Positions 35,326-44,970 of a DNA stretch of 64,000 nucleotides are shown here, piece by piece. The position numbers were made by a program, and so were the translations under genes. The notes beneath the pieces are model-generated. The model saw nothing but the letters and a program-made list of their open reading frames with translations, ran no database searches and was not told where the DNA came from. Origin of the DNA: an uncultured Schaedlerella sp. (GTDB lineage: Bacteria > Bacillota > Clostridia > Lachnospirales > Lachnospiraceae); the NCBI GenBank assembly GCA_934435195.1, contig CAKSAJ010000012.1, positions 24,155 through 88,154 of the forward strand, in the 5' to 3' direction. Within the stretch, counting starts at the first letter, position 1. Each line of letters begins with the position of its first letter.

Positions 35326-36711
35326 CTAATTTGTAGCTGCTTTCTTAGCTGCATCTCGTTTTGCAAGTCTTTCTCTTACAGCTTCCATATGTCCCGGTTT
35401 ATCCAGGTCATAGATCAGAAGTGGAATTATTCCTACGAAGAATACAATTCCAGGAAGAAGGTTTGCTGCAATATTGATACCTGTCTGAATATGTGGTGTC
35501 ATATCTACTCCACCTGCATATCCGAATGCTCCCATAACAACCAGGAACAATGAGTTTGCAATAGCTGTTGCGATTTTAATAGCACATCCCTGGAATGAGA
35601 ATGCCATACCATCGTTACGTGCTTCATATTTGTCATCAAAATCATCGATTGCATCAACCATCATACCGGCTCCACATGGACCTGCAACATATCCAAGACC
35701 ATATACGATCAATACAATAAAGTCAAATACGATATTTTCATAAGGACCTACAAACAGTACAATCAATGCACCACCCTGGATAACCATTGAAAGGATCGCT
35801 GTATTACGTTTTCCAAGCTTCTCAATTACCTTTGGTGTAAATGGCATAATGATTGTTCCGACGATCATCTGCATCATCATAAAAATTGTAATAAATGCAA
35901 AGTTCTGTACACAATACAAATAGAAGTAAACTGCTACTGAAATACGTCCTAACATACCAAACATGTTAAAGAAGCTGTATAACATTGCACACATAAGGTT
36001 TTTGTTTTTGAATACCATTTTCAGACCATCACTTACTTTACCCTGATCTTCTTTCTTAACAGTAATTCTTTCTTTTGAAAGGATTGCTACTGCCCAGAAC
36101 ATAGGAAGGGCAATAACTGCAAGTAAAATAGCTGTTGAGTGATATCCTGCTGCCTGATCTCCTTTACCAAACCAGAGAACAAGTTTTAATACAAACAGGT
36201 TCAAGATAATCTGTCCGATTGTCATACCCATCATCTGAGCTGCATTTAATTTGTTGACTTCTTTAGGGTCACGTGTCATAACTACAGGCAATGCAAGGTA
36301 TGGTACATTTGTCATTGTGTAAGACATACCTAAACCGATGTATGTAATATAAGCATAAATCAATTTACCTGTGCTCCCAAATCCTGGTACTGTAAATGTC
36401 AGGATTGTGAAGATTACAAGGAAAATGGCTCCTACAAAAATGTAAGGTCTGAATCTTCCGTGTTTTGTATGAGTACGCTCCATGATGGTTCCCATCATTG
36501 GGTCATTGATTCCATCCCATACTTTTGCGATTAACATCAAAAGTGCTACTGCACCGGTTCCCAGACCGAATACATCGGTATAGAAAATGGAAAGATATGT
36601 ACTTACCATTGTCCATGAAAGCTGTGATGCAAAGTTACCAAGACCGTATACAAAGTAGTGTTTACCTGTTAACGGTTCCATACCAAATTCATTTAATTTT
36701 TTCTCACTCAT
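35326..36711 (-). CDS. GPH-family glycoside:cation symporter (MFS)
   Basis: A 461-residue, 12-span permease of the glycoside-pentoside-hexuronide family. The N-terminus LTGKHYFVYGLGNFASQLSW, then KVWDGINDPMMGTIMERTHT (loop 2-3, the GPH cation-site region) and MTRDPKEVNKLNAAQMMGM in the central loop are typical. It most likely imports glycosides with H+ or Na+. It lies 53 bases after an iron-sulfur flavoprotein gene in one operon, linking sugar-conjugate uptake to flavin chemistry. Confidence 0.9.
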   Translation of the reverse strand: MSEKKLNEFGMEPLTGKHYFVYGLGNFASQLSWTMVSTYLSIFYTDVFGLGTGAVALLMLIAKVWDGINDPMMGTIMERTHTKHGRFRPYIFVGAIFLVIFTILTFTVPGFGSTGKLIYAYITYIGLGMSYTMTNVPYLALPVVMTRDPKEVNKLNAAQMMGMTIGQIILNLFVLKLVLWFGKGDQAAGYHSTAILLAVIALPMFWAVAILSKERITVKKEDQGKVSDGLKMVFKNKNLMCAMLYSFFNMFGMLGRISVAVYFYLYCVQNFAFITIFMMMQMIVGTIIMPFTPKVIEKLGKRNTAILSMVIQGGALIVLFVGPYENIVFDFIVLIVYGLGYVAGPCGAGMMVDAIDDFDDKYEARNDGMAFSFQGCAIKIATAIANSLFLVVMGAFGYAGGVDMTPHIQTGINIAANLLPGIVFFVGIIPLLIYDLDKPGHMEAVRERLAKRDAAKKAATN

Positions 36712-36764
36712 TTTGATCTCCTACCCTCTGCCTGTTTTATGGCAGCAATCTATATAGCTTTTTA

Positions 36765-37736
36765 TTACATAGATTCGATTTCTTTATCAAAGTTTTTGTA
36801 TTTTTCCATCATCTTTGGAAGTGTATCCTTATTGGCAACCAATTTTGGTACGCATACCTCGATCATGTTCTGAATTTCATTATAATGCTCGTAAATACCG
36901 ATTGTTGTGTTTCTTGCTCTGTTCTTTTCTTCTTCTGAGAATTCTACATTTACCTTGTCTCCATCTACAGACAATGTTCCCCAGATACCACAGATTGGAC
37001 ATTCTACGTGAGTTGTTCCATTCATGCTAAGCAGTGGATTGTGACATACCGGACATACGCCTTCTTCTCCAACCCATGTATCGACCTCTTCATATGGTTT
37101 TCCAAGAGATTCTGCTACTGCTTTACCAAGGTCTGCACATTTCTGCATCAGTGCCGGATCAAACAGAGGATGTCCTGTTCTTCCCTGGTCGTAGGCATCT
37201 ACATGTCCTACACATTTCATGCAGAATGAAAAGCTGAATAAATCTAACATTGGAAGTCCCAATGATACCCAGTTGTGTGTCTGAGCTCCGCCAACTGAAA
37301 TATATCCAACATATCTGTCTTTGAAATATCTCGGGTCAAGCAGTTCATCTTCTGATTTTCCTTCTGCGATACGTTTCTTGTTTTCTTCGATCAATGCTGC
37401 TCTGTCATGGGATGGTCCAAAACGATCTACAAAGTTTTTGAACTGTCCTACAATACCTACTGCATATACAGGAGCTGCAATAATGATTCCGTCTGCTTCC
37501 AGACAAGCTTCTTCCAGAATGTGGTAATCATCTTTCATGCAGCAGTGAATTTCTGTAGCACCTTTGTCTCTGTTTCTACTACAGTAATCACATGCACGGC
37601 AATGTCCGATATTTAATGTTACAGTATTGATAAACTGAACATCTGCGCCTGCTGCTTTTGCTGCAAATAAGGCTTCTTTAACCATGACATCACTTCTCTG
37701 GTTCTTTCTTCCAAAAGAAATTCCTAATACTTTCAT
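36765..37736 (-). CDS. iron-sulfur flavoprotein (NADPH-dependent FMN reductase fold) with zinc ribbon, copy 1
   Basis: A 323-residue protein from the ATG at 37736 (GGAGG upstream; the open frame to 37823 lacks a site). The flavodoxin-like fold starts MKVLGISFGRKNQRSDVMVK. The Fe-S loop has C46, C49, C52 and C65/C66, the Isf pattern CxxCxxC-x(n)-C but with longer final spacing than the usual five. APVYAVGIVGQFKNFVDRF binds FMN. A zinc ribbon follows at C228, C231, C246 and C249 (CPVC/CPIC). It is 60 percent alike by eye to the gene at 58001. It is probably a reductase of an aromatic or quinone-type acceptor; the substrate is unknown. Confidence 0.86.
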   Translation of the reverse strand: MKVLGISFGRKNQRSDVMVKEALFAAKAAGADVQFINTVTLNIGHCRACDYCSRNRDKGATEIHCCMKDDYHILEEACLEADGIIIAAPVYAVGIVGQFKNFVDRFGPSHDRAALIEENKKRIAEGKSEDELLDPRYFKDRYVGYISVGGAQTHNWVSLGLPMLDLFSFSFCMKCVGHVDAYDQGRTGHPLFDPALMQKCADLGKAVAESLGKPYEEVDTWVGEEGVCPVCHNPLLSMNGTTHVECPICGIWGTLSVDGDKVNVEFSEEEKNRARNTTIGIYEHYNEIQNMIEVCVPKLVANKDTLPKMMEKYKNFDKEIESM

Positions 37737-37902
37737 CTTGTTCCTCCATCTCTTAATTGATGAGTTTATTTTAACTTTTTTAAATGTTTCCGGCTTTCCC
37801 AGAACCACCCTATCTTCGTTCAATATTTTGTCATAATTTTTTCTTCAGAAAGTTAAAAAGCAAAAATCATTCAATAATTTTTGCTTTCATCTTTGTGACA
37901 AA

Positions 37903-37934
37903 TAAAAAAGAGGCAAGCCAAACCTCATTTTTCT
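37903..37934 (-). terminator. intrinsic terminator after the first AraC-GH39 gene
   Basis: On the minus strand AAAAATGAGG pairs with CCTCTTTTTT around TTTGGCTTG and continues into ATTTG. Confidence 0.75.
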
Positions 37935-37953
37935 TGACCTCCTCTTTCATATT

Positions 37954-40350
37954 TCATACATCATATTGATATTGAACGTCAATTAAGCGGATTTCCTGCA
38001 TTTCCAGATCATTCGCAAGACACAACTCACCGTTTTCTACTTCTATTGTTTTCATCTCGATACTTGGAATTGCACTACTCTTTAGATACTCTACTTCATC
38101 TCGCATAAGACCCTTTGAATAATCCAGATTTTTCCAAAGGTCCTGTACACTTCCGCTCGCTCTGTTTACCCGATATGTTTTAACAAGATATTTTCCATTT
38201 TGTACATTCTGAATTGTAAAATTCAATTTAATCGGTTCAACATCTTCAACATACTGTTCAATGTCTTCCAGTTGTATCTCATCTTCATCAGTAAAGACAT
38301 ATCTGGACGACAGACTTTTGTAATTATGACATGCGATTACAAAATGATTACGTCCATTTGTCGTCACAATTGCATTTTCGTATTTTCCCAGCACTTTAGA
38401 GCGCAGTCGGTTAATAAACTGAAACGCATAAAATGACGGCTTACAGATACCATCTCTCGATATCAGCCCTGAATCTCCATTTAAAACAGTATCTGTGTCA
38501 TAATAATCTGAATAAAGATCCAACGCATGCCAATACGCCATAATATCAACCTGACCATTCATATCAATACAATTTTTTAAAATGTATGCGCCCTGTTCAC
38601 AACTGTCATTCAATATATTTCGGTTGGAAATTGTAAAATTCCACTCATCAATATGAAGTTCTGGAATTTCAAATTTTGCTTCTTGCATAATTAATTTCAT
38701 AATCTGTATCTGGTTGGAAATGTACTCGGAATCAATGGACTTCTTGCCGATTCTTTCCCCTGCTTCTATCAATGCAATATATTGGAATGAACAGAAAGAC
38801 AAAAAATCCGGATGAATCTCTCGCTCTCTCCATATTTCGAAAATATTTTTGCAAGCCATACTTTCATATCCCAATATAAATCCGGCCCCTCCTACAGAAA
38901 TTTCTTCCGAATATCTTTTCATTGTCTGATACAAAAGATCAAACCGCTGATAATACTCTCCGTCCGGCTCAAAGCTACGTAAAGACGGGTCATTCCAATA
39001 TTCAAAATACCAGGTTTCCAGCTCATCCACGCCATAGCGATTGACCAGATGCACACATAATTCCTGGATAATTTCAGAAAACGTATTAAAATCAAAAACA
39101 CTTGTTTTTGTTTCTTCTATATTAATACTTCTTTCCGGAGTATACATAAACAGACTTGGCTTACTCCCCAACTCCAAGTATGGTTTCAAATGATGATCCA
39201 GAAGGAAATCTAACACCTGATCCAGCTTTCGGAAATTATATCCGTCTTTCTCACTGAAGCAATGATCCTTCGATAAAATATTCCAGATTCTTGCATATTT
39301 CATTCCTGTCTGTTTTTGCAGCTTTTCTACCTGATTCTGTGCTTCTGACTGCAATAATATATATCCGTCTCCGATACTGATTGCCTTGCTGAAGTCCGTA
39401 TATGTTCCTTTGATTTTTTTTGCGTCTGCTACATATTCCTTTTCCTTTGTCGATTGTGGGCTTTCCTTTTTCTCACGAAATCTCAAGTATTCTAAAATCC
39501 GGCTTTCTTCTTTCTCTTGTAATTTGATTTCTTTTTCTTGCGTATTATTTTCTTCCTGCATCTTTTTTCGATATTCACTCGGAGAATCCTTATATACATC
39601 ACGAAATGCTTTTGTAAAAGATGCTGACGTCGGAAATCCATTATCATAAGCTATATGCGTCAGATTTTTGTCTGAATACATCAACTCGTCTACTGCATGA
39701 AATAAACGGACATTATTCAGATATTCCATAAATGTCATTCCTAAATTCTTTTTTATATATTTAGATAAATATGCATTTGACAAATACAATTTATCTGCTA
39801 AGTCATTTAAACTAATCTGGCTTTGATAATTTGCCTGTACATAATTTTGAATCTGTCGTATTCTCATTCGATCCTGTGAATCTTCCAGATTTAATCTGAT
39901 ATCATCTGCTTTCACAAGGAAATTGCTTGTCAACACATACAACGTTTCAAAATACAATGCATTTAAATACAGTGCACTCTTATCGTCCTTTTCAAAATAT
40001 CTTGTCAGAATACGATCCAGCAATCTGCGAAGATTGCTATATGCATGATTGCGGTCCGCAACAGTATTGCACCAGAATAACAATTGCATTGATCCCATAT
40101 ATTCTGCCAGCAAATGAAAATCTATCTCAAACCTTGCCCCTAGAAGTTCTTCATTCCCAATTACTGTATGTCGTTTATTCGCGTTAATAAGAACAATGTC
40201 TCCGCTTTGCATTTTATATGTTTTGTCATCAATCTTGATATCCAGATTTCCACGAAGTACATAAAACATTTCCGGATTCTGATGATAATGTGTTGCTGTT
40301 TCTGCATTTGCAATAAAATGAAACTGCATTAATTTTCTTGTCGTATCCAT
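37954..40350 (-). CDS. AraC-family regulator fused to a GH39-like sensor domain, copy 1
   Basis: A 798-residue cytosolic regulator. An N-terminal cupin (about 10-85, with HYHQNPEMFYVLRG) is followed by a two-HTH AraC domain (about 165-265: SLNDLADKLYLSNAYLSKYI and AYDNGFPTSASFTKAFRDVY). A charged linker leads to a GH39 beta-xylosidase-like barrel (about 310-690) and a C-terminal beta domain. In GH39 enzymes the acid/base Glu is in WNEP; here it reads YFEYWNDP, with D454 in its place, while the nucleophile site DEWN (E569) is kept. The domain is probably a binding module rather than an enzyme. The downstream flavoprotein and GPH genes are likely targets. Confidence 0.9.
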   Translation of the reverse strand: MDTTRKLMQFHFIANAETATHYHQNPEMFYVLRGNLDIKIDDKTYKMQSGDIVLINANKRHTVIGNEELLGARFEIDFHLLAEYMGSMQLLFWCNTVADRNHAYSNLRRLLDRILTRYFEKDDKSALYLNALYFETLYVLTSNFLVKADDIRLNLEDSQDRMRIRQIQNYVQANYQSQISLNDLADKLYLSNAYLSKYIKKNLGMTFMEYLNNVRLFHAVDELMYSDKNLTHIAYDNGFPTSASFTKAFRDVYKDSPSEYRKKMQEENNTQEKEIKLQEKEESRILEYLRFREKKESPQSTKEKEYVADAKKIKGTYTDFSKAISIGDGYILLQSEAQNQVEKLQKQTGMKYARIWNILSKDHCFSEKDGYNFRKLDQVLDFLLDHHLKPYLELGSKPSLFMYTPERSINIEETKTSVFDFNTFSEIIQELCVHLVNRYGVDELETWYFEYWNDPSLRSFEPDGEYYQRFDLLYQTMKRYSEEISVGGAGFILGYESMACKNIFEIWREREIHPDFLSFCSFQYIALIEAGERIGKKSIDSEYISNQIQIMKLIMQEAKFEIPELHIDEWNFTISNRNILNDSCEQGAYILKNCIDMNGQVDIMAYWHALDLYSDYYDTDTVLNGDSGLISRDGICKPSFYAFQFINRLRSKVLGKYENAIVTTNGRNHFVIACHNYKSLSSRYVFTDEDEIQLEDIEQYVEDVEPIKLNFTIQNVQNGKYLVKTYRVNRASGSVQDLWKNLDYSKGLMRDEVEYLKSSAIPSIEMKTIEVENGELCLANDLEMQEIRLIDVQYQYDV

Positions 40351-40540
40351 CCTTCATCCCTCCCAGTGATTCTATGTATCATTATATTGTTTTTTCCTTT
40401 TATCCTCTATGTAACTTTTTGTTCAAAACTCCTATATAAACATCCTATTTCAAATCTTCTTTGTTATATTAGAACAATTTTTATACGTTGTTTTTTGTCC
40501 TTAGTTATTACGAAGAACAAAAATGAACTTATTCTAATTA

Positions 40541-40589
40541 ACAAAAAAATGAGACCGGATATATTTTTTATCCGACCTCATTTTTTTAT
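40541..40589 (-). terminator. intrinsic terminator after the Fe-S electron-transfer genes
   Basis: On the minus strand AAAATGAG-TCGGATA pairs with TATCCG-CTCATTTTTTT around an A-rich loop. It closes the long 48591-40626 unit. Confidence 0.88.
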
Positions 40590-40625
40590 GTTGAATCAAG
40601 TAATTGAAGGTTGTCTTTATTCTCT

Positions 40626-41825
40626 TTATCTCTTTCTGAATTTACCAACTTTTGTTAATCTGTTTGGAAGTTTTGGTAATTTACCGGTTGTCTGTACAAT
40701 TGCATCCTCATCACAGACTTCCATACATTTACCACATTTTGTACAATCGAAATCATCGATCATATGAATATATTTTGCTTTTCCTTCGATACAGTCTTTT
40801 GGACATACATCCATACATTCTCCACAACCATTACAAAGTGATGGATCGATGTAAATATTAACGAAGGATGAGCAAGCACCTGCAGGACAGTTTTTCTTCT
40901 TGATATGTTCTTCATATTCTTTTGCAAACAATTCGGTTGCACTTAATGCAGCCTTTGCTGATACCTGTCCCATTGAGCATGGTGTTGAGTAACACATTGC
41001 TTCACCGATTTCTTTTGTCAAATCGATAAATTCTGCCTTACCTCTTCCTTCTGTGATTTCTTTCTGCATGTGGTCTAACTGAATCAGTCCTTCACGGCAG
41101 AATACACATTTTCCACAACTTGTTTTTCTGGATACAAGGAGTTCTTTCTGACATTCCTGTACGATACAGTCTTTGCTTGTCAGTACACGAACAACACCAT
41201 TTGTGATTCCTGCCTCCCCGACTGTCATCTCTGCAGCTTCCGGTGCATGATACTCATATCCAAAGTATAACGCTTTTATATCATCATTATCAATAAGTTC
41301 TGCAATTTTTTTATCTGCTGCAACTTTCTGAAGAAGCGCACCATCTACAGATACATATACACCATCTTCATAGCATCCGTCAAATAAATCCGCAAGATTC
41401 TTCACTGTTACAATGTGAAGCAGTGCACTTCCTTTTGCTGCACGTACATTTACGATGCCACTTACAAGCTCTACTCCATATTTCTCTGCTGTTTCTTTCA
41501 GACTCTCAAGAAGTTCTGTTTCTTCTTCCGGAATCTGCAAAGATTTTTTCTCTGTTTCCAATGCATAAGCAGCAATGGAAATACCTTCCATTACCTGCTC
41601 TGGATATTCTTTTAATACTGCCAGTAATGCATGGTCTGTATCTGCATTATTTAATGCAGCAATAACACCAAGTTCTTTCTGTTCTTCTGCACTTTCTGTT
41701 TTTGCTGCCATCAGGCGGTCGAACAGTGGCTGAGCATATAAGCCATATTCAGAAAGATTTGCTTCCTGAATTTTGTTCAGGACATCCTGACTGCTTGTAT
41801 TTTTTGCGTTTTCTAATGCACTCAT
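40626..41825 (-). CDS. NuoF-like Fe-S subunit without the flavin/NADH domain, plus 2x[4Fe-4S] ferredoxin
   Basis: A 399-residue Fe-S protein. The C-terminal half has the NuoF-type cluster loop SCGKCVFCREGLIQL (C237, C240, C243) with C283 as the expected fourth ligand, then two ferredoxin clusters at C331/334/337/341 and C361/364/367/371. The N-terminal ~230 residues replace the normal NuoF Rossmann domain; the glycine-rich GRGGAGFP and the NADH/FMN motifs are absent. It is therefore likely an electron-wiring subunit that relies on the FAD protein encoded immediately upstream (1-base gap). Export or membrane signals are absent. Confidence 0.82.
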   Translation of the reverse strand: MSALENAKNTSSQDVLNKIQEANLSEYGLYAQPLFDRLMAAKTESAEEQKELGVIAALNNADTDHALLAVLKEYPEQVMEGISIAAYALETEKKSLQIPEEETELLESLKETAEKYGVELVSGIVNVRAAKGSALLHIVTVKNLADLFDGCYEDGVYVSVDGALLQKVAADKKIAELIDNDDIKALYFGYEYHAPEAAEMTVGEAGITNGVVRVLTSKDCIVQECQKELLVSRKTSCGKCVFCREGLIQLDHMQKEITEGRGKAEFIDLTKEIGEAMCYSTPCSMGQVSAKAALSATELFAKEYEEHIKKKNCPAGACSSFVNIYIDPSLCNGCGECMDVCPKDCIEGKAKYIHMIDDFDCTKCGKCMEVCDEDAIVQTTGKLPKLPNRLTKVGKFRKR

Positions 41826-41826
41826 C

Positions 41827-43944
41827 TTATTCGGCCTCCTTATTTTCTACGAAATCACCCCAAAGACTTGGTCTGGAAATCTGCAGACGCAAGTCGCACT
41901 GGAGACATCTTCCGGCTTCTGCACAAATATCAGCATCACAGATTCCGTGGTCAAACAATTTGAAGTTATCACTTCTACATTCGGCAGGATCAACCTGTGT
42001 ATGTTTTCTTTCTTCGTATCCAAATCCAGGACACTGTCCAATATATGGTTCTGCATTCTGTTCTGGTGCAAGCACTTCTGAAATATCTCCGTCTCCACCA
42101 AGATATTTGTCAATCTGAGCCGCTGCTTCTCTTCCCGACTCAATTGCCATAATTACAGATTTCGTTCCATAAATCACATCTCCTGCTGCGAAGATTCCTT
42201 CTACTGAAGTTGTCTTATCATTTTCAATATCTTTTACAGCAATACTGTTTGCTCTTCCAAGTTCAAGACCTGCTTCTTCTGTGATATCAGGTCTCTGACC
42301 TACAGCAAAAATAACTGTATCCGCATCAATATGGTGTTCAGAACCTTCTTCTTTTTCAATGATTGCACGGCGGTTTTCATCAAATGTAAAGGATTTTACA
42401 TTCATGAAATCAACACCTGTCACATGATCTGTTCCTGTGATTCTTTCGAATGTCTGTGCAGGATGTACGAAGATTCCTTCTTCTTTTGCCTGTTCGATTT
42501 CTTCATCATCGGCTGTCATAACATCCCTTGCTTCCAGACATGCCAGATGAATCTCCTCTGCTCCGAGACGTTTTGCAGATCTTGCACAGTCAAATGCAAC
42601 GTTTCCGCCTCCGAGAACAATGACACGTTTACCCATACCTGTTTCTTTTCCCATACTGCAGTTGCGCAGGAAGTCTGCATTTAAGATAACACCATCAAGG
42701 TCGCTTCCTTCCATTGGAAGGCGAACACCTTTGTGGCCTCCGATTGTCATAAGCACTGCATCGTATTCTTTGAGCAACTCAACCGGTTTCTCAACTTTTG
42801 CGTTAACTTCAATCTTAACACCCTGTTCTTCGATTACTTTTGCTTCTTCTGCAATAATTTCTCTTGGAAGACGATATGCAGGAATTCCATAAGCCATCAT
42901 ACCACCAACTGTTGGAAGAGCTTCTTTCAATGTTACGTCATGTCCCTGTTTTCTCAGATAATATGCTGCTGTCAGACCTGCCGGACCTGCTCCTACAACA
43001 CATACTTTCTTGCCTGTATCTGCAAGCTGTTTTCCTTTGCCTTTCCAGTAAGCGCCTGTATCATGCTCTGCTGCATAACGTTTGATGTCACGGATAGCCA
43101 TTGGATCACTGACTTCTTTTCTCTTACACTGTAATTCACATACGTGGCTACAGATATATCCCAATGCTTTAGGAAATGGAACTTTCTCACGAATAACGGC
43201 TGCTGCCTCATCATATTCTCCGTTTTTCACATGTCTGATGTAACGAGGAATATCTGTATGTGCAGGACATGCATGACGACATGGTACGACTGCATCCTCT
43301 TTCTTCACCTCAGAATTCATCAGTTTGTCACGGATTGTACCTGTCGGACAGACTTCCACACAAGCCTGGCAGAAACGACAATCTGCATCTTTTAACAGTT
43401 TGTTATGTACTGTTCCTACATATGTTTCCATATCTTTTTTCTGATACTGAAGTACTTTTACTCCACGCAATTCGTTACATGCACGTACACAACGACCACA
43501 AAGTACACAACGATTCATATCATGAATGATCAATGGATTTTCTTCATTCTGTTTGAAACCTTTTGTACGTAATTTCAAACGACCTGTCTTTGGTCCGATA
43601 TACTGAATTAACATCTGTAATTCACAGTTACCATATTTTGGACATGTTGTACAGTCTTCCGGATGTCCTGCAAGTAGCAATTCCAGAGCCAGCATACGAA
43701 GCTGTTCCAGTTTATCACTCTTTGTTGTGATGTTCATTCCGTCTTTTGCTTTCAACGTACAAGAAGTGGTTACTCCTTCCTGTCCTTCTACTTCTACTAC
43801 ACACATACGACATGAACCAAGTGGGCTCAAATCTTTGTGATGACACAGATGTGGGATATAAATGCCTGCATCCAGTGCACAATCCAGCACATTTTTACCT
43901 TCTGGGACTTCAATCTTTTTCCCGTCAATCGTAATGACTGCCAT
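41827..43944 (-). CDS. NuoG-N/NfnB-like Fe-S FAD oxidoreductase
   Basis: A 705-residue soluble protein in two parts. The N-terminus resembles NuoG/HydA: a [2Fe-2S] ferredoxin (C34, C45, C48, C62), a His-Cys [4Fe-4S] site (H94, C98, C101, C107) and two ferredoxin [4Fe-4S] clusters (C146-C156 and C189-C199). The C-terminus (about 220-700) resembles GltD/NfnB: C222/C226 and C265/C269/C273, the FAD motif VVGAGPAGLTA (G318-G323), and a second Rossmann site VLGGGNVAFD (445-450) whose GxGxxA form suggests NADPH. It probably moves electrons between NAD(P)H and ferredoxin or flavoproteins. It forms a pair with the NuoF-like gene. Confidence 0.85.
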   Translation of the reverse strand: MAVITIDGKKIEVPEGKNVLDCALDAGIYIPHLCHHKDLSPLGSCRMCVVEVEGQEGVTTSCTLKAKDGMNITTKSDKLEQLRMLALELLLAGHPEDCTTCPKYGNCELQMLIQYIGPKTGRLKLRTKGFKQNEENPLIIHDMNRCVLCGRCVRACNELRGVKVLQYQKKDMETYVGTVHNKLLKDADCRFCQACVEVCPTGTIRDKLMNSEVKKEDAVVPCRHACPAHTDIPRYIRHVKNGEYDEAAAVIREKVPFPKALGYICSHVCELQCKRKEVSDPMAIRDIKRYAAEHDTGAYWKGKGKQLADTGKKVCVVGAGPAGLTAAYYLRKQGHDVTLKEALPTVGGMMAYGIPAYRLPREIIAEEAKVIEEQGVKIEVNAKVEKPVELLKEYDAVLMTIGGHKGVRLPMEGSDLDGVILNADFLRNCSMGKETGMGKRVIVLGGGNVAFDCARSAKRLGAEEIHLACLEARDVMTADDEEIEQAKEEGIFVHPAQTFERITGTDHVTGVDFMNVKSFTFDENRRAIIEKEEGSEHHIDADTVIFAVGQRPDITEEAGLELGRANSIAVKDIENDKTTSVEGIFAAGDVIYGTKSVIMAIESGREAAAQIDKYLGGDGDISEVLAPEQNAEPYIGQCPGFGYEERKHTQVDPAECRSDNFKLFDHGICDADICAEAGRCLQCDLRLQISRPSLWGDFVENKEAE

Positions 43945-43988
43945 AATTTTCTCCTTTATTTTCTCTTATTCTTTCCTCTTTATTTTAC

Positions 43989-44016
43989 TCTGCCAAATCC
44001 ATATGAACCTGGCAGA
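43989..44016. other. hairpin in the ROK kinase/Fe-S gene gap
   Basis: TCTGCCA pairs with TGGCAGA across a 14-base loop in the 88-base gap downstream of the ROK gene. There is no T-tract, so it may be a processing or attenuation site. Confidence 0.4.
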
Positions 44017-44032
44017 ATCTTGACGATTACTA

Positions 44033-44968
44033 TTAGAATAATAATCTTACACAACCATACATTCCTGCATCGTTTCCAAGTGTTGCAAGTGAAATACCTG
44101 TTCCACGGCATGCATGGAACGCTTTTTCCTCAAATTTCTTCTGGATTCCCTGAATCAGGATATCTCCGGCTCTTGATACACCACCGCCAATAACGAAGAT
44201 TTCAGGATCTGCTACTGCTGCTACATTGGCCAACGCTGTTCCAAGCATTGTGCAAAGTACATCAACCAGTTCCAGTGCTACTTCATCATTCTCTTTTGCA
44301 GCATCAAAAATATCTTTTGCTGTTAATGGATCAAACGCTGTCAATTTTGTAGCACGTGTTTCTGTTGCAAGTTTTTTCTTCGCCATACGAACGATTCCTG
44401 TTGCAGATGCATACTGCTCCAGGCATCCTTTATTTCCACATCCGCAAGTATCTGTCTCGTCATCATTCATATGAATATGTCCGAGTTCTCCACCGGCTCC
44501 GTGGGAACCTGCAATAATCTTTCCATCTACGATGATACCGCCGCCAACACCAGTTCCGAGTGTTACCATGATGACATTCTGATGACCTTTTCCGCCACCC
44601 TGCCACATCTCACCAAGAGCTGCTACATTTGCATCATTTCCTGCTTTTACAAGAAGTCCTGTCTTCTCATTCAAAGCCTTTTCCACATTGATGACATCCC
44701 AACCGAGGTTCACACATTTGTGAACTGTTCCTTCACTGTCAACCGGTCCCGGAACTCCAAGTCCGATTCCCTGAACATCCTCTTTTGCAATTTCCTTTTC
44801 TTCCATCTTAGCTAACACAGCTGCTGCAACATCATCCAGAATTGCTGCGCCGTGATTTTCTGTATTTGTCTTAATTTCCCATTTTTCTAAAATTGTTCCG
44901 TTCATATCAAAAAGACCAATCTTACATGTTGTTCCTCCGATATCAACACCAAATCCATATTTTTTCAT
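44033..44968 (-). CDS. ROK-family glucokinase
   Basis: A 311-residue sugar kinase; most likely phosphorylates glucose to glucose 6-phosphate with ATP. VDIGGTTCKIGLFD (residues 9-21) is the phosphate loop, GNDANVAALGE contains catalytic D112, LGTGVGGGIIVDG is the second ATP motif, and ELGHIHMN with CGCGNKGCLEQY (H164, C175, C177, C182) is the ROK zinc site. There is no HTH, so it is a kinase and not a NagC-type repressor. It lies 2 bases after an MFS gene. In the glycoside island it would activate the glucose released from glycosides. Confidence 0.92.
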   Translation of the reverse strand: MKKYGFGVDIGGTTCKIGLFDMNGTILEKWEIKTNTENHGAAILDDVAAAVLAKMEEKEIAKEDVQGIGLGVPGPVDSEGTVHKCVNLGWDVINVEKALNEKTGLLVKAGNDANVAALGEMWQGGGKGHQNVIMVTLGTGVGGGIIVDGKIIAGSHGAGGELGHIHMNDDETDTCGCGNKGCLEQYASATGIVRMAKKKLATETRATKLTAFDPLTAKDIFDAAKENDEVALELVDVLCTMLGTALANVAAVADPEIFVIGGGVSRAGDILIQGIQKKFEEKAFHACRGTGISLATLGNDAGMYGCVRLLF

Positions 44969-44970
44969 CT

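Noticed and set aside
37954..40350. Reading the AraC-GH39 proteins as xylosidases
   Set aside because: The acid/base glutamate of WNEP is replaced in both copies and the N-terminus is a cupin plus AraC HTH, so they are called regulators.
42331..42684. Plus-strand frames across the 705-residue gene
   Set aside because: They are shadows of a well-supported minus-strand Fe-S flavoprotein gene and lack start signals.
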